A DNA stretch of 56,618 nucleotides from Dehalococcoidia bacterium (GCA_003562475.1 PWUU01000102.1:1-56618), one strand, 5' to 3'. Shown: positions 17,840-26,709, counted from the stretch's first letter. Notes: generated from the sequence alone by a model not told the origin. Numbers and translations: made by a program.

Positions 17840-18064
17840 GTGAGCAACGGAACAGATAGAACGTGTAGCCTGGAAGCCAACCTTGAGAGTTGCACCTGTT
17901 CATACTCCGGGTGCGTTCGTAAGGGCAGGTGTTGCGAGTGTCTCACGTATCACTGGCGGAATCGCCAGTTGCCGGGATGCCTGTTTCCCCCCGACATCGA
18001 GCGCACCTACGACCGCTCGGTGGAGAGATTTGTGCAGGTCTACGGAGGTGGGGGCGCGCGTTAA
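17840..18064 (+). CDS. Small Cys-rich protein, DUF6485-like
   Basis: 74 residues from GTG, preceded by GAAGGAGGTT. The core CSLEANLESCTCSYSGCVRK, GRCCECLTYHWRNRQLPGCLFP has eight or more Cys in a compact zinc/Fe-S-like arrangement seen in small DUF6485-type proteins. It lies 59 bases downstream of znuB on the same strand, so it may be part of the zinc operon. A metal-binding or storage role is inference from the composition and location. Confidence 0.75.
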   Translation: MSNGTDRTCSLEANLESCTCSYSGCVRKGRCCECLTYHWRNRQLPGCLFPPDIERTYDRSVERFVQVYGGGGAR

Positions 18065-18207
18065 CACACACGCCGCCACCGCGAGATGTCTAACCTCAGA
18101 GAGGCGGGCAGCAATGCCTGCTCCGTACTCTAACCGGTCGCTTCCTGCGTTGCCTCCTGCCGGGCACTTCCACTGGTGCAGTATGAGGCAATCCCAGAAT
18201 GTCGGTA

Positions 18208-19173
18208 CTACCGCTGCCTGAGCGTGTAGAAGGAATACATGAGTCCCGCCACGCAAAGTACCACGATAAGCATACCAATCGCCACCCACTGTGGCTTGGT
18301 TTCCACGGATACCCTCATTTCCAGTGATGGCGGGTAGTCCGAGACTGTGGGATCTCCCCTGAAGTCGAGCGTCAAGTAATAGTCACCGGAGATTGTCTTC
18401 TCTGGGGGGGTGACTGAGACTCTGATCTGCTGTTCGTCGCCAGGGGCAAGCTCCCGGATGGCGTCGGGTTCGAAGCGTACCACCCACTGTTCATTCGCAA
18501 TGCCGGAAGGGCGGGATGACGTAATGGATACTTTGTCCATGACATCCGAACCGGTATTGACAACGACCACATCGAAGACGGCCGGATTACCGCCGGTCGT
18601 CTTCGCGTTAAGCCGGCCGGTGGTGGTCGTAGCTTCCATGCCATACCATGCGGTGACCACGGCCTTCATGTTGATGGATTCCTCGAGCGCGCCGTCGCTC
18701 GTTCTTACAGTGAGATCGATTGGATACTCCCCCGGCTCCAGGTTGTCCCACCACGGTGCGTAAGCCACTACGACAAGCGTCGTGGGCACACCAAGCGCCA
18801 GCAACCGTATTGAGGAAATCCTGCGGTCCAGCCGCCAGCTGGACTCGGCAGTGAAGACCTGCCATCCATCGGGTCCGGTAAGCTCCAGGTCGAACACCCT
18901 GCTCTGGAGCCGCCCGAGATCTGCGTGCTCCATGCCAGGCTCGATGTCGGTCAACTGGTACAGCAACTCGAGCTGAAAGACAAAGCTGGTATCCGCGGGG
19001 CCCGTCACGGCCGGGTACTTGGAACTGACTCTGATTCGATCGGGCCGCAGTCCATCCTCACCTGTTGTCGAAGCGTCATCGGCAGCGACAGTGGAGGGCG
19101 AAGCCAGTACCAAACCCAGGCCACTCGCGATCATGATCACCAGTGCTAACAGTAGAAATCCGGCTTTCCGCAT
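18208..19173 (-). CDS. NEW3-domain-like membrane-anchored protein (paralogue 2)
   Basis: 321 residues with the same architecture as the gene at 6028-7002. It has a signal peptide (1-31), then YPAVTGPADTSFVFQLELLYQ, a second beta-rich region with VVVNTGSDVMDKVSITSS and LAPGDEQQIRVSVTPP, one C-terminal helix and a short basic tail. TGGAGG lies 9 bases before the ATG at 19173. It converges on the DUF6485-like gene. The shared features mark it as an ancient duplicate of paralogue 1. Function unknown. Confidence 0.8.
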   Translation of the reverse strand: MRKAGFLLLALVIMIASGLGLVLASPSTVAADDASTTGEDGLRPDRIRVSSKYPAVTGPADTSFVFQLELLYQLTDIEPGMEHADLGRLQSRVFDLELTGPDGWQVFTAESSWRLDRRISSIRLLALGVPTTLVVVAYAPWWDNLEPGEYPIDLTVRTSDGALEESINMKAVVTAWYGMEATTTTGRLNAKTTGGNPAVFDVVVVNTGSDVMDKVSITSSRPSGIANEQWVVRFEPDAIRELAPGDEQQIRVSVTPPEKTISGDYYLTLDFRGDPTVSDYPPSLEMRVSVETKPQWVAIGMLIVVLCVAGLMYSFYTLRQR

Positions 19174-19455
19174 CGGTCATAACCTCCAGAACCGGTAGGC
19201 TCTTCCACTGAACGTTCTGAGGGCGCGCATGCTGGCGCACCGTCTACAGTAGTATCAGAACAGTGTTAAGTTCCTGTGAATTATACGCAATGATATAGGA
19301 AATCAGGAACGACGGAAAGTACGTACACGGGTGACCGGAAATCCGGGTCGTGCGGCACGTCTCCCACATAGCGCACAGCTCATCAGAGGACCGCACAACC
19401 CGGGGAAGTGGTGCTCGTCGCACTCCGGCACGGGTCGCCGACGGAGCGGATCCCC

Positions 19456-20307
19456 TCAGGCCGGATGCTTTTCCCCTTCTATGAGCGCGATACACAGGGC
19501 ACCCGGTCCAAGGTACGTTCCCAGCGTGGCGCCGCAACGCGATCGCAGTATCTCATTGCCGGGGAAGTACTGGGACAGCCGTGAGGCAAGGAGTTCCATC
19601 TCATCGTGGGTTGTGGTATGTGCGACGGCCATGCTGAGAATGGGCCCGTAGCCGGACACCATCTCGCAGATGCGATCGAGAGCGCGTTCGCGACCACGAA
19701 CACGCTCAATCGGGTGTGCAATGCCGTCCCGAAGGCCCAGGATGGGTTTCACGTTCAGCATCGATCCAAGGAAGGTCGCCGCCTTTCCTATCCGTCCACC
19801 TTTGTGAAGGTATTCAAGCGTGTCCACAAGCCCGAAATACTGTGTACGCGGCACGGCGGCGTTGGTGGTTTCAAGGATCTCGTCCAGACTAGCGCCGTCC
19901 CGGGCCATCTTCGCAGCCTGCACCGCCAGTAAGCCCAGTCCAATGGACGCTGAGAGCGTATCCACAACCTCGATGCGGCATGGCGTCTCCACGCCATCCT
20001 TGGCCACCAGTGCAGATGCATACGTTGCACTCAGCTTTGTGGATATGTGGATTGAGATGATTTCGTCGGATTCCTCGGCGATTCTCTCATAGGTTTCGAT
20101 GAACGCCCCTGACGAAGGAGCTGATGTCTTGGGCAGTATGTCGCCCGTAGTCAGCAGGTTATAGAAACCCTCGGTAGAGATGCTCACACCATCTTCAAAA
20201 CTGTCCTTGCCGAAATGAATGTGCAGTGGAACCACCGCGATGTCCAGTTCCTCGGTGATCTCCTTAGGCAGGTCAGCAGTGCTGTCGGTTACAACTCTTA
20301 CGGCCAT
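19456..20307 (-). CDS. DegV family fatty-acid-binding protein (copy 1)
   Basis: 283 residues: MAVRVVTDSTADLPKEITEE (first lobe with the DST motif), KTSAPSSGAFIETYE, ISIHISTKLSATYASA, VDTLEYLHKGGRIGKAATFLGS and a second lobe ending ALCIALIEGEKHPA. DegV/FakB proteins bind fatty acids and present them to a FakA kinase. No fakA lies nearby. GAGAGGAG precedes the ATG at 20307, so longer upstream starts are not needed. It is a close paralogue of 38342-39214. Confidence 0.92.
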   Translation of the reverse strand: MAVRVVTDSTADLPKEITEELDIAVVPLHIHFGKDSFEDGVSISTEGFYNLLTTGDILPKTSAPSSGAFIETYERIAEESDEIISIHISTKLSATYASALVAKDGVETPCRIEVVDTLSASIGLGLLAVQAAKMARDGASLDEILETTNAAVPRTQYFGLVDTLEYLHKGGRIGKAATFLGSMLNVKPILGLRDGIAHPIERVRGRERALDRICEMVSGYGPILSMAVAHTTTHDEMELLASRLSQYFPGNEILRSRCGATLGTYLGPGALCIALIEGEKHPA

Positions 20308-20514
20308 CGTCTCCTCTCGTGCGATACTCCTCGTGCCTGGGCTGATGCTCGAGCTATCGCTGTGTGGTGGACTTACCGTATCGTAACATTCTCTGTAAAT
20401 CAACTTGCAGGAACCTGTCTGGCATCTGCAAGACGTGGGTATACTGCACAACGCGAGCGTTGAGACGGCTGCCGCTGCGTATCTGCCCCCCGAGTGAGTG
20501 TCAGGGTATGAACG

Positions 20515-21252
20515 TCACGAACTGCGCTGGCGCAAAGCTTCGTACATTAGAATTGCGGCTGCGATAGAAGCGTTGAGGGAGCCGATCCTGCCTCGCATCG
20601 GAATCGATGCGAGGAGGTCACATCGACGTCGCACCAGATGTGAGAGCCCCTTGCCCTCGCTTCCAATCACGATTGCAAGTGGCGCGGTGTAGTCAACCCT
20701 GGTATAGGGTGTGTCGCCGGCAGGGTCCAAACCAACGGTCCACACATTGTGTTCCTGCAACGCCTTGATTGTAAGGGCGATGTTTGCCACTCTCGCCACC
20801 GGCACGTACTCCACTGCGCCGGCGGAGGCGCGCGCCACGGCGGCTGTAAGCCCGACTGCCCTCCTCGACCGGATGATCACGCCGTGTGTCCCACTCGCCT
20901 CGGCGCATCGCAGTATCGCCCCGAAGTTGTGAGGATCCTCGATCCCATCCAGTATGCAGTACAGGGGGTTCTCCCGCCGGGCGGCCGACAAGGTCAGCAG
21001 GTCTTCGACCGAGACGTAGTCTCTTGCCGCAGTGTGCGCGACTACCCCCTGGTGCAGCCCGGTGGGGCTCATCTGGTCGAGGGCCTGCCTTGGCAGGAAC
21101 TCGACCGGTATCCGGCGCTCCCGCGACAGCCCCAGTATCTCGGCAATCGTGCTGTGGCGGCCGACATGCTCCGCGATGACGATGCGGTTGATGGCCCGTC
21201 CCGCCCTCAGTGCCTCGATTACCGGGTTCCTTCCTTCGATCAGCTCCGCCAT
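20515..21252 (-). CDS. rlmB: 23S rRNA 2'-O-methyltransferase, SpoU/RlmB family
   Basis: 245 residues. The N-terminal substrate-binding part is MAELIEGRNPVIEALRAGRA. The catalytic SPOUT domain has motif 1 LDGIEDPHNFGAILRCAEASG, motif 2 LAIVIGSEGKGLSHLVRRRCD and motif 3 MRGRIGSLNASIAAAILMYEA. It probably methylates G2251-equivalent in 23S rRNA. ATG 21252 gives the canonical N-terminus. Single gene between degV and the divergent sugar dehydrogenase. Confidence 0.92.
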   Translation of the reverse strand: MAELIEGRNPVIEALRAGRAINRIVIAEHVGRHSTIAEILGLSRERRIPVEFLPRQALDQMSPTGLHQGVVAHTAARDYVSVEDLLTLSAARRENPLYCILDGIEDPHNFGAILRCAEASGTHGVIIRSRRAVGLTAAVARASAGAVEYVPVARVANIALTIKALQEHNVWTVGLDPAGDTPYTRVDYTAPLAIVIGSEGKGLSHLVRRRCDLLASIPMRGRIGSLNASIAAAILMYEALRQRSS

Positions 21253-21513
21253 GGTGCCCTCGGCAGCGGCTCTCGTGGCCGGTCCAGGTGTTTCCCGCCT
21301 CGGTGTGACCGATACGCAGCGCCTGTCTGCAATTATGCACTGGAACACCGTCCGGTGTCAGGCCAGTTCGCCATGCGCGGAGTCGTGTCGGCAGGCCGTT
21401 GGTGGACGAGTTGCACCCCTATCTCCAGTCATTTGTGCTAGATTATCCGAAGTGTGGTGACTGCCGCGGCGTGCCCCGACACGTGTGGCGAGACGCCTGC
21501 ACAGAGGATACTG

Positions 21514-22614
21514 ATGCGAACGGTGGTCATGCTTGCGGTGCTTGCCGCCGCCGCGGTTCTCGGCGTTACAGCGATATCGCAGTCGCTGCGCCCGGAGCCG
21601 GATGCGGAACACGTTGGCCCGGGCGCGTATCGTATAGTGGATGCCACTGTGCTGGCAGAGCGGCTCGAGATCCCCTGGGCGCTTGCAATGCTCCCCGACG
21701 GGAGCATGCTCATAACCGAGCGACCCGGTCGCATCCGTCTCTTCGACATTCAACTTGGCCTCGCCGACGAGCCGCTGCTGACGGTGGCGGATGTGGCCCA
21801 CAGAGGTGAGGGCGGCCTCCTGGGGATCGCCCTGCATCCTTCCTATCCCGAGAAGCCGTATGTGTACATCTACTACACGTACCTACGTGACAACGTGCTG
21901 GCAAACAGGGTGGTTCGGTTCATACTGGAGGCCGGTGCGCTTCGACACGACCGGATGGTCATTGACGCAATACCAGGCGCCTCAACTCACAACGGAGGCC
22001 GCATCAAGTTCGGACCTGACGGCTACCTTTACATCGCCACAGGCGATGCTGCAAACCCGGAACTCTCGCAATCTCCTGATTCGCTGGCAGGGAAGATTCT
22101 CAGACTGCGTGACGATGGCAGCGTGCCGGCCGACAACCCCTTCCCCGGTTCATCGGTGTATTCGCTCGGGCACCGCAATCCACAGGGACTCGCGTGGGAC
22201 AGTGATGGGCAACTCTGGGCAACCGAACACGGGGCGCAGGCGACTGACGAACTGAATCGCATTCAGCCCGGACTGAACTATGGCTGGCCCGTCATCCGTG
22301 GGGACCAGACCATGGCCGGGATGGAAGCTCCGGTTCTGCACAGCGGCAGGGACACGTGGGCTCCGTCTGGACTTGCGTACTATGCGGGTTCATTGTTCTT
22401 CGCCGGACTACGGGGACAAAGTCTGTACCAGGTGCCGGCGAAACCTGACACTGAGATAGTGCGCCACCTGCGGGGCGAGTTCGGGCGGCTCCGCGAGGTG
22501 GTGGCCGGTCCCGAGGGTGTGTTGTATGTGCTGACCAGCAACCGTGATGGTCGAGGCTCACCCATCGAGGGGGACGATCGGCTTATACGAATACAACTCT
22601 CTGTGGCCGATTAG
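21514..22614 (+). CDS. PQQ-dependent sugar (glucose/sorbosone) dehydrogenase family
   Basis: 366 residues. A signal-anchor-like N-terminus (MRTVVMLAVLAAAAVLGVTA) precedes a six-bladed beta-propeller: LEIPWALAMLPDGSMLITERPG, HRGEGGLLGIALHPSY, STHNGGRIKFGPDGYLYIATGD, LGHRNPQGLAWDSDGQLWATEHGA, LNYGWPVIRGDQ. The histidine and arginine motifs around GHRNPQG and EHGA are those of soluble glucose dehydrogenase-like enzymes. Substrate and PQQ use are inferred from the family. AGAGGA lies before the ATG at 21514. Confidence 0.88.
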   Translation: MRTVVMLAVLAAAAVLGVTAISQSLRPEPDAEHVGPGAYRIVDATVLAERLEIPWALAMLPDGSMLITERPGRIRLFDIQLGLADEPLLTVADVAHRGEGGLLGIALHPSYPEKPYVYIYYTYLRDNVLANRVVRFILEAGALRHDRMVIDAIPGASTHNGGRIKFGPDGYLYIATGDAANPELSQSPDSLAGKILRLRDDGSVPADNPFPGSSVYSLGHRNPQGLAWDSDGQLWATEHGAQATDELNRIQPGLNYGWPVIRGDQTMAGMEAPVLHSGRDTWAPSGLAYYAGSLFFAGLRGQSLYQVPAKPDTEIVRHLRGEFGRLREVVAGPEGVLYVLTSNRDGRGSPIEGDDRLIRIQLSVAD

Positions 22615-22672
22615 TCGGGATGACGGGGGCTGCGACGGTGTCTCGTCGCCGCACACCGGTGTGACAGCCCAA

Positions 22673-23509
22673 TTACCCTTCCGATGGCGGAAGCCAGCGG
22701 GTGACTCCCCGGTAGCGACGTGGGCGCCGCATCCTGGGAAGCACGGCAAACACTGCAACCGCTACCGCGATCTGCGTTGCGGAGCTCACGAGGTCGGCGG
22801 TCGTACTGGTGCGCAGTGTCTCGTTGGCAAGGTTCAGCATGAAGTGGTAGACGATAGCTGCGAGAATGCTGCCACGGGTTTCGTTGAAGATCCACGTCAT
22901 GACGAACGCTGTGGCTACGCACCAGACGAAGAACTCCAGGAAGCCGATTGTGAGCAGGCCAAGTCCGCTCTGGTAGGTATCGGCCATGAAGAAGAGGGGC
23001 AGATGCCATGACCACCAGAGCAGCCCGAGCAGCAAGCTGGTGGATGCGAGCCCGAAGCGACTCTGGAGGCCATCCTGCCCGTAGCCACGCCACGCCACCT
23101 CTTCGACTATGGGGGCGACCAGCATCAGCAGGACGTGGAACACCGTGATGCTGCGAACCACGTCCATGTCCGGGAGATCGTTCCATCGAATGGGAACACC
23201 TTCAATCAGTGCTGCGATCGCGACGCCACTCAGTACCACAAGCTAGGGAAGCAGCAGTATCACCAGCCACCAGGCAGCACTGAAGCGGCGGAAGGACAGT
23301 ATTCGATGCCAGTAGTCTCTGATATAGGCGCGGTCGCGTGTCGCGCGTACGAAGAGGAAAGTCGCGACCAAAGGGCCGAGCCCGCCGAGGAAGAACAGGA
23401 TATTGCGCGGAAAGTCGTGGATAGACCACTGGAGCAGAGCGAACGGGACGAGGAAGAGCCATGTCAGACCGTGTGTGGCGAGATAGAACGGCACTACCCG
23501 AAATCGCAC
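22673..23509 (-). pseudogene. CPBP-family intramembrane protease split by an in-frame TAG
   Basis: The GTG start at 23509 follows AAGAGGAGC. The first part (MRFRVVPFYLATHGLTWLF to WWLVILLLP) stops at TAG 23245-23243. The same frame continues with LVVLSGVAIAALIEG to the end at 22673 and contains the CPBP motifs EEVAWRG, WHLPLFF and YHFMLNL. The joined protein would be 278 residues with about eight helices, a normal CPBP length. A single nonsense substitution has probably inactivated it. The downstream part begins at a GTG without a ribosome-binding site. Confidence 0.8.
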
Positions 23510-23626
23510 CTTGCTCCTCTTGCTGCGATTCAGGAAGCATTGTACAGTGCCTGCGTGTACACTACAACACGCGACATCTCCAGTTAGACCATCGCCGCGA
23601 TACGCTGCGAAGACAGAGCGCGCAAT

Positions 23627-24277
23627 ATGGACATCGACTTCATAAGCAACTACTTGCTGATCACGGTGTTCTGTCTGTTCTCCATAATCCGCATCGAGTA
23701 TTACCGTCGTGCACGGAAGGCGGGCTTCAAGACGGTTGTCTCTGAGAGTAGGAAGTATTCCATCTGGCTGAGTGTCTTCATTTGCTACGAGGTGTTCACT
23801 TTCTTCGCGTATATCAACGTGCGCTCCCTGAACTGGTTCCCGCAGCTGCTTACGTGGGCGAATCTGGATTTCCCAACGTGGCTTCGAATCGTGGGGGCGG
23901 TGCTTGCCCTGGTTGCGCTCGGCCTATTCTTCTGGATACACCAAAGCCTTGGCAACAATCTATCGGCGACTCTGTGCATCAAGGACAACCATACACTGGT
24001 CACCGCAGGACCATATGCGTTGATTCGCCATCCGATGTACTCATCGTTCTACCTTTTGCACATCGCGGTGTTCTTCCTCACTGCGAACTGGTTCATAGGC
24101 ATCACATGGATACTCGGGCTCAGCTTGATCATCTTTCTGCGGGTCAACCGGGAAGAGGCGATGCTCCTCGACCGATTTGGTGACGAATACCGCGTGTATA
24201 TGTGTCGAACGGGCAGGTTTCTACCACCTGTGCGTCTCATGAAGACCACTGATGTCGAACAGCCGCCGCCAGCTTGA
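23627..24277 (+). CDS. Isoprenylcysteine carboxyl methyltransferase (ICMT)-like membrane protein
   Basis: 216 residues with five or so hydrophobic helices and the family C-terminus: LVTAGPYALIRHPMYSSFYL followed by REEAMLLDRFGDEYRVYMCRTGRFLP. ICMT-like and phospholipid methyltransferase proteins use SAM bound at this RHP.Y and EE...Y motif. In bacteria the target is often unknown. The stop overlaps the -35 box of the next promoter. Confidence 0.85.
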   Translation: MDIDFISNYLLITVFCLFSIIRIEYYRRARKAGFKTVVSESRKYSIWLSVFICYEVFTFFAYINVRSLNWFPQLLTWANLDFPTWLRIVGAVLALVALGLFFWIHQSLGNNLSATLCIKDNHTLVTAGPYALIRHPMYSSFYLLHIAVFFLTANWFIGITWILGLSLIIFLRVNREEAMLLDRFGDEYRVYMCRTGRFLPPVRLMKTTDVEQPPPA

Positions 24278-24302
24278 CACACACACTTGAACCACCTACA
24301 CT
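24274..24302 (+). promoter_or_regulatory. Promoter of the DAHP synthase leader
   Basis: TTGACA at 24274-24279 matches the -35 consensus perfectly. After exactly 17 bases comes TACACT (24297-24302, four of six -10 matches). Transcription should begin near 24309, giving a leader of roughly 230 bases before aroF. The box overlaps the stop codon of the upstream gene. Confidence 0.75.
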
Positions 24303-24329
24303 GCCAGCCTGTAAGCTTGCTTCCGGGAT

Positions 24330-24419
24330 ATGACTATGCGTGGCTACCGCGTACATGTGACGTTTCTCTGGTTCTTTAGCTTTCCTACGTTGACGCCCGG
24401 GAGCGGTCGCCTGATGTGA
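24330..24419 (+). CDS. Candidate leader peptide, aromatic-rich
   Basis: A 29-codon frame: MTMRGYRVHVTFLWFFSFPT, ending TPGSGRLM. Phe codons at 24363, 24372, 24375 and 24381, plus Trp at 24369 and Tyr at 24345, concentrate aromatic residues just before an antiterminator strand. The initiation site is weak: there is no strong Shine-Dalgarno before ATG 24330 or 24336. The position downstream of a promoter and upstream of a terminator and the aromatic-pathway gene is the evidence. Translation is unproven. Confidence 0.65.
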   Translation: MTMRGYRVHVTFLWFFSFPTLTPGSGRLM

Positions 24420-24484
24420 GAATAGCGTAGCAATTTGGAAGAACAGTTGAAGGGGACCCTCCCGGGAGGGTCCCCCAACTTTTT
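24396..24484 (+). promoter_or_regulatory. Transcription attenuator of aroF (antiterminator/terminator switch)
   Basis: Segment 2 (24396-24408, CCCGGGAG-C-GGTC) can pair with segment 3 (24455-24466, GACCCTCCCGGG) in 12 base pairs with one bulge, which precludes the terminator. Segment 3 is also the 5' arm of the terminator. Segment 1 (24342-24350) can pair with segment 2 (24403-24411) in 8 of 9 positions. A ribosome paused at the Phe codons would leave segment 2 free to antiterminate; one finishing at TGA 24417 would mask it. The mechanism is inferred from the sequence. Confidence 0.75.
24452..24484 (+). terminator. Intrinsic terminator in the aroF leader
   Basis: A perfect palindrome: GGGGACCCTC, tetraloop CCGG, GAGGGTCCCC (24452-24475), then CAAC and five Ts (24480-24484). 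It lies 58 bases before the aroF ATG on the same strand, so it works as an attenuator stem, although it could also end transcription from the upstream gene. Confidence 0.85.
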
Positions 24485-24541
24485 CTGGGTATAGGCAGCA
24501 TCTATTGAGTCAAGACAGCTTAACTGCGGAAGGAGACAGAA

Positions 24542-25615
24542 ATGATCATAATGAAGACAGACGCCACAGAAGAGGACATACTGAGAGTCGTCTTATTGGT
24601 TGAGGAGAGCGGACTGCGTGCCTCCGTCATTCGCGGTGAGTATCAGACGGTCATCGGGCCTGTGGGCGACGAACGTCGCCTTGATTTTGACCGTGTTGCC
24701 ACCTTCCCGGGAGTGAAGGAGGCGGCAAGAGTCGAGGCGCCGTACAAACTGATCAGCAGAGAGTACGCACGGTTCTTCGGCGAGCCTGGGGCTCACAGCA
24801 GGGTTTCAATAAGAGGCGTTCGTATCGGTAATGGCGATCCCGTCATTATTGCCGGCCCCTGTGCTGTTGAGAGCCGACAGCAAATCATGCGCATAGCAGA
24901 GGAGGTGAAGCGAGCAGGAGCTCACATCCTCAGGGGAGGTATCTTCAAGCCAAGAAGTTCCGTACATGCGTTTCAAGGAATCGGGTCAAGAGGATTGGCG
25001 GGAGCCGAGGAAGCACTGAAGTGGCTGCGCGAGGCAGGTAACGCGTTCGATATGCCCATTGTCACCGAGGTCCGAGGGGAGTCAATGGTAGAGCTCGTAG
25101 CACGATACGCTGACATTATGCATATCGGCGCGCGCAATATGTATGATCAGGACTTGCTTGCTGATGTGGCGCGAATGGGAAAGCCGGTGCTCCTGAAACG
25201 GCATTTTGGCGCCAGCATCGAGGAGCTGCTGTCCTTCAGCGAGTACATCGCCGCCGAAGGCAATAAGGACCTGATACTATGTGAACGTGGAATAGTCCCT
25301 GTTGGGAAGGGCAAGAGCTATACCAGGTACATGCTTGACCTCGCGGCAGTCCCGGTGATACACAAGGAGACATATCTTCCGGTCATTGTGGATCCAAGCC
25401 ATGGCACCGGACGCCAGGACCTTATCTTCGATATGAGCTGTGCGTCTATCGCGGCGGGTGCCGATGGGCTGATGATCGAGACACACTACAATCCGGCCGA
25501 GGCACTGGTCGATGGGCCACAGATGGTAACACCTGGTGAGCTGAGGGATATTATCGAGGCATGTCAGGCGCTCTACAGAATGAAACAAACGGTTCGCCGC
25601 AACAGGCATGAGTAG
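24542..25615 (+). CDS. aroF: 3-deoxy-7-phosphoheptulonate (DAHP) synthase, type I-beta with N-terminal regulatory-type domain
   Basis: 357 residues. The first about 85 residues form a ferredoxin-like domain (MIIMKTDATEEDILRVVLLV to YKLISREYARFF) seen in the AroF/AroA(Q)-type enzymes. The TIM barrel follows: IIAGPCAVES, HILRGGIFKPRSS, IGARNMYDQDLL, VLLKRHFGAS, LILCERGI and VIVDPSHGTGR, which hold the PEP, E4P and metal ligands. It condenses PEP and erythrose-4-phosphate as the first step to aromatic amino acids. GAAGGAGAC precedes the ATG. No other aro genes adjoin; expression appears controlled by the leader attenuator. Confidence 0.96.
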   Translation: MIIMKTDATEEDILRVVLLVEESGLRASVIRGEYQTVIGPVGDERRLDFDRVATFPGVKEAARVEAPYKLISREYARFFGEPGAHSRVSIRGVRIGNGDPVIIAGPCAVESRQQIMRIAEEVKRAGAHILRGGIFKPRSSVHAFQGIGSRGLAGAEEALKWLREAGNAFDMPIVTEVRGESMVELVARYADIMHIGARNMYDQDLLADVARMGKPVLLKRHFGASIEELLSFSEYIAAEGNKDLILCERGIVPVGKGKSYTRYMLDLAAVPVIHKETYLPVIVDPSHGTGRQDLIFDMSCASIAAGADGLMIETHYNPAEALVDGPQMVTPGELRDIIEACQALYRMKQTVRRNRHE

Positions 25616-25814
25616 ATACTGAACCTGAGGTTGTTGATGATACGGCAGTCACTGACCATGGGAATGCTGACCTGGAACCATGTCCGTAACACCTGGAACC
25701 CACATCACCACATGATGCGGGACACTCTCGGTGTCTCCAGGATTGGCTGGTCGTGGTACCGCCACTGACTCCTAAATAGTGTGCCGCCTCATCTCGGCAT
25801 CCGATTGCTACTAT

Positions 25815-26456
25815 ATGAACCACATTGTGAGGGTCTTGCCTGCGACAGACCAGATGCTCCCGCGTTTCGCCGAGGTCATGGTAGAAGCGTTTGGTACCGA
25901 GCGCATTAATGCCTACGTGTTCGACTTCTCGCGACGAGCCACATGGGCTGCACGGTACAGGGCCGCGCTTGTCGAGACCCGGTTGTACATCCAGAGCAAG
26001 AGCCACGTCCTGGTGGCTGTGAGGGGTGATGAGGTTCTGGGAGGGGCGATTCTGTCGGTCAACAGGCGGTGGTCGCTGCTCTGGCGTATCGGTGCCTGGT
26101 TACGCTGGGCGGCGGCGGCTTTGCCGATGACGCTAGCGATCAGATGGAGGAAGGCGTTCCAGGTCATGAGCGCTGTGCGTTTGTCGCGACGCATTGAGGG
26201 ACCGTACCACACGCTGGCTGCTCTGGCGGTTCATCCCGGGCACCAAGGGAAGGGCATAGGACGTCTTCTTCTTGAGGAAGTCCACCGGATCAGTGATCAG
26301 AGTCCCGGTTCTCGGGGAGTGTATCTCTACACTGCGGACACGAGAAACAAGGCGATCTACGAACAAGCTGGCTATCGTACAGTCGAGGAACGAAGGGCCG
26401 GCGCCATTGCCGTGTACCACATGTTTCGTCCCGCTCAGGACGGTGCGAACCACTGA
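25815..26456 (+). CDS. GNAT family N-acetyltransferase
   Basis: 213 residues. Motif A is LAALAVHPGHQGKGIGRLLLEEV (acetyl-CoA pyrophosphate loop Q-x-x-G-I-G). The C-terminal segment GVYLYTADTRNKAIYEQAGYRTVEE is the usual GNAT end. The N-terminal half carries VLVAVRGDEVLGGAI and a long amphipathic insert. ATG 25815 (MNHIVRVLPATDQML) is chosen by length; no strong ribosome-binding site is visible. Target substrate unknown. Confidence 0.88.
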   Translation: MNHIVRVLPATDQMLPRFAEVMVEAFGTERINAYVFDFSRRATWAARYRAALVETRLYIQSKSHVLVAVRGDEVLGGAILSVNRRWSLLWRIGAWLRWAAAALPMTLAIRWRKAFQVMSAVRLSRRIEGPYHTLAALAVHPGHQGKGIGRLLLEEVHRISDQSPGSRGVYLYTADTRNKAIYEQAGYRTVEERRAGAIAVYHMFRPAQDGANH

Positions 26457-26709
26457 AGCTGCGCGCACGCCGCTGTCGAGCTGTGCGCATTATCGGCAAA
26501 GGTGGGGATGCCCCCATCAGTTGGCTGCCATTGGCTCTGGCAACGAGTAAGTAAGTGCAGCTGCCCTGGTCCGGTCTCAATTCTTGTTCTACTCCAAGGG
26601 ACACCAGTGTGATACTTCGACGACCAGTTCGTATACTCGCATAGAGGTGCCCCTCATGTGACACAACACTGCGTAGAGGAATGTCAGTAGGGGCTCAGGA
26701 GGTATGACT

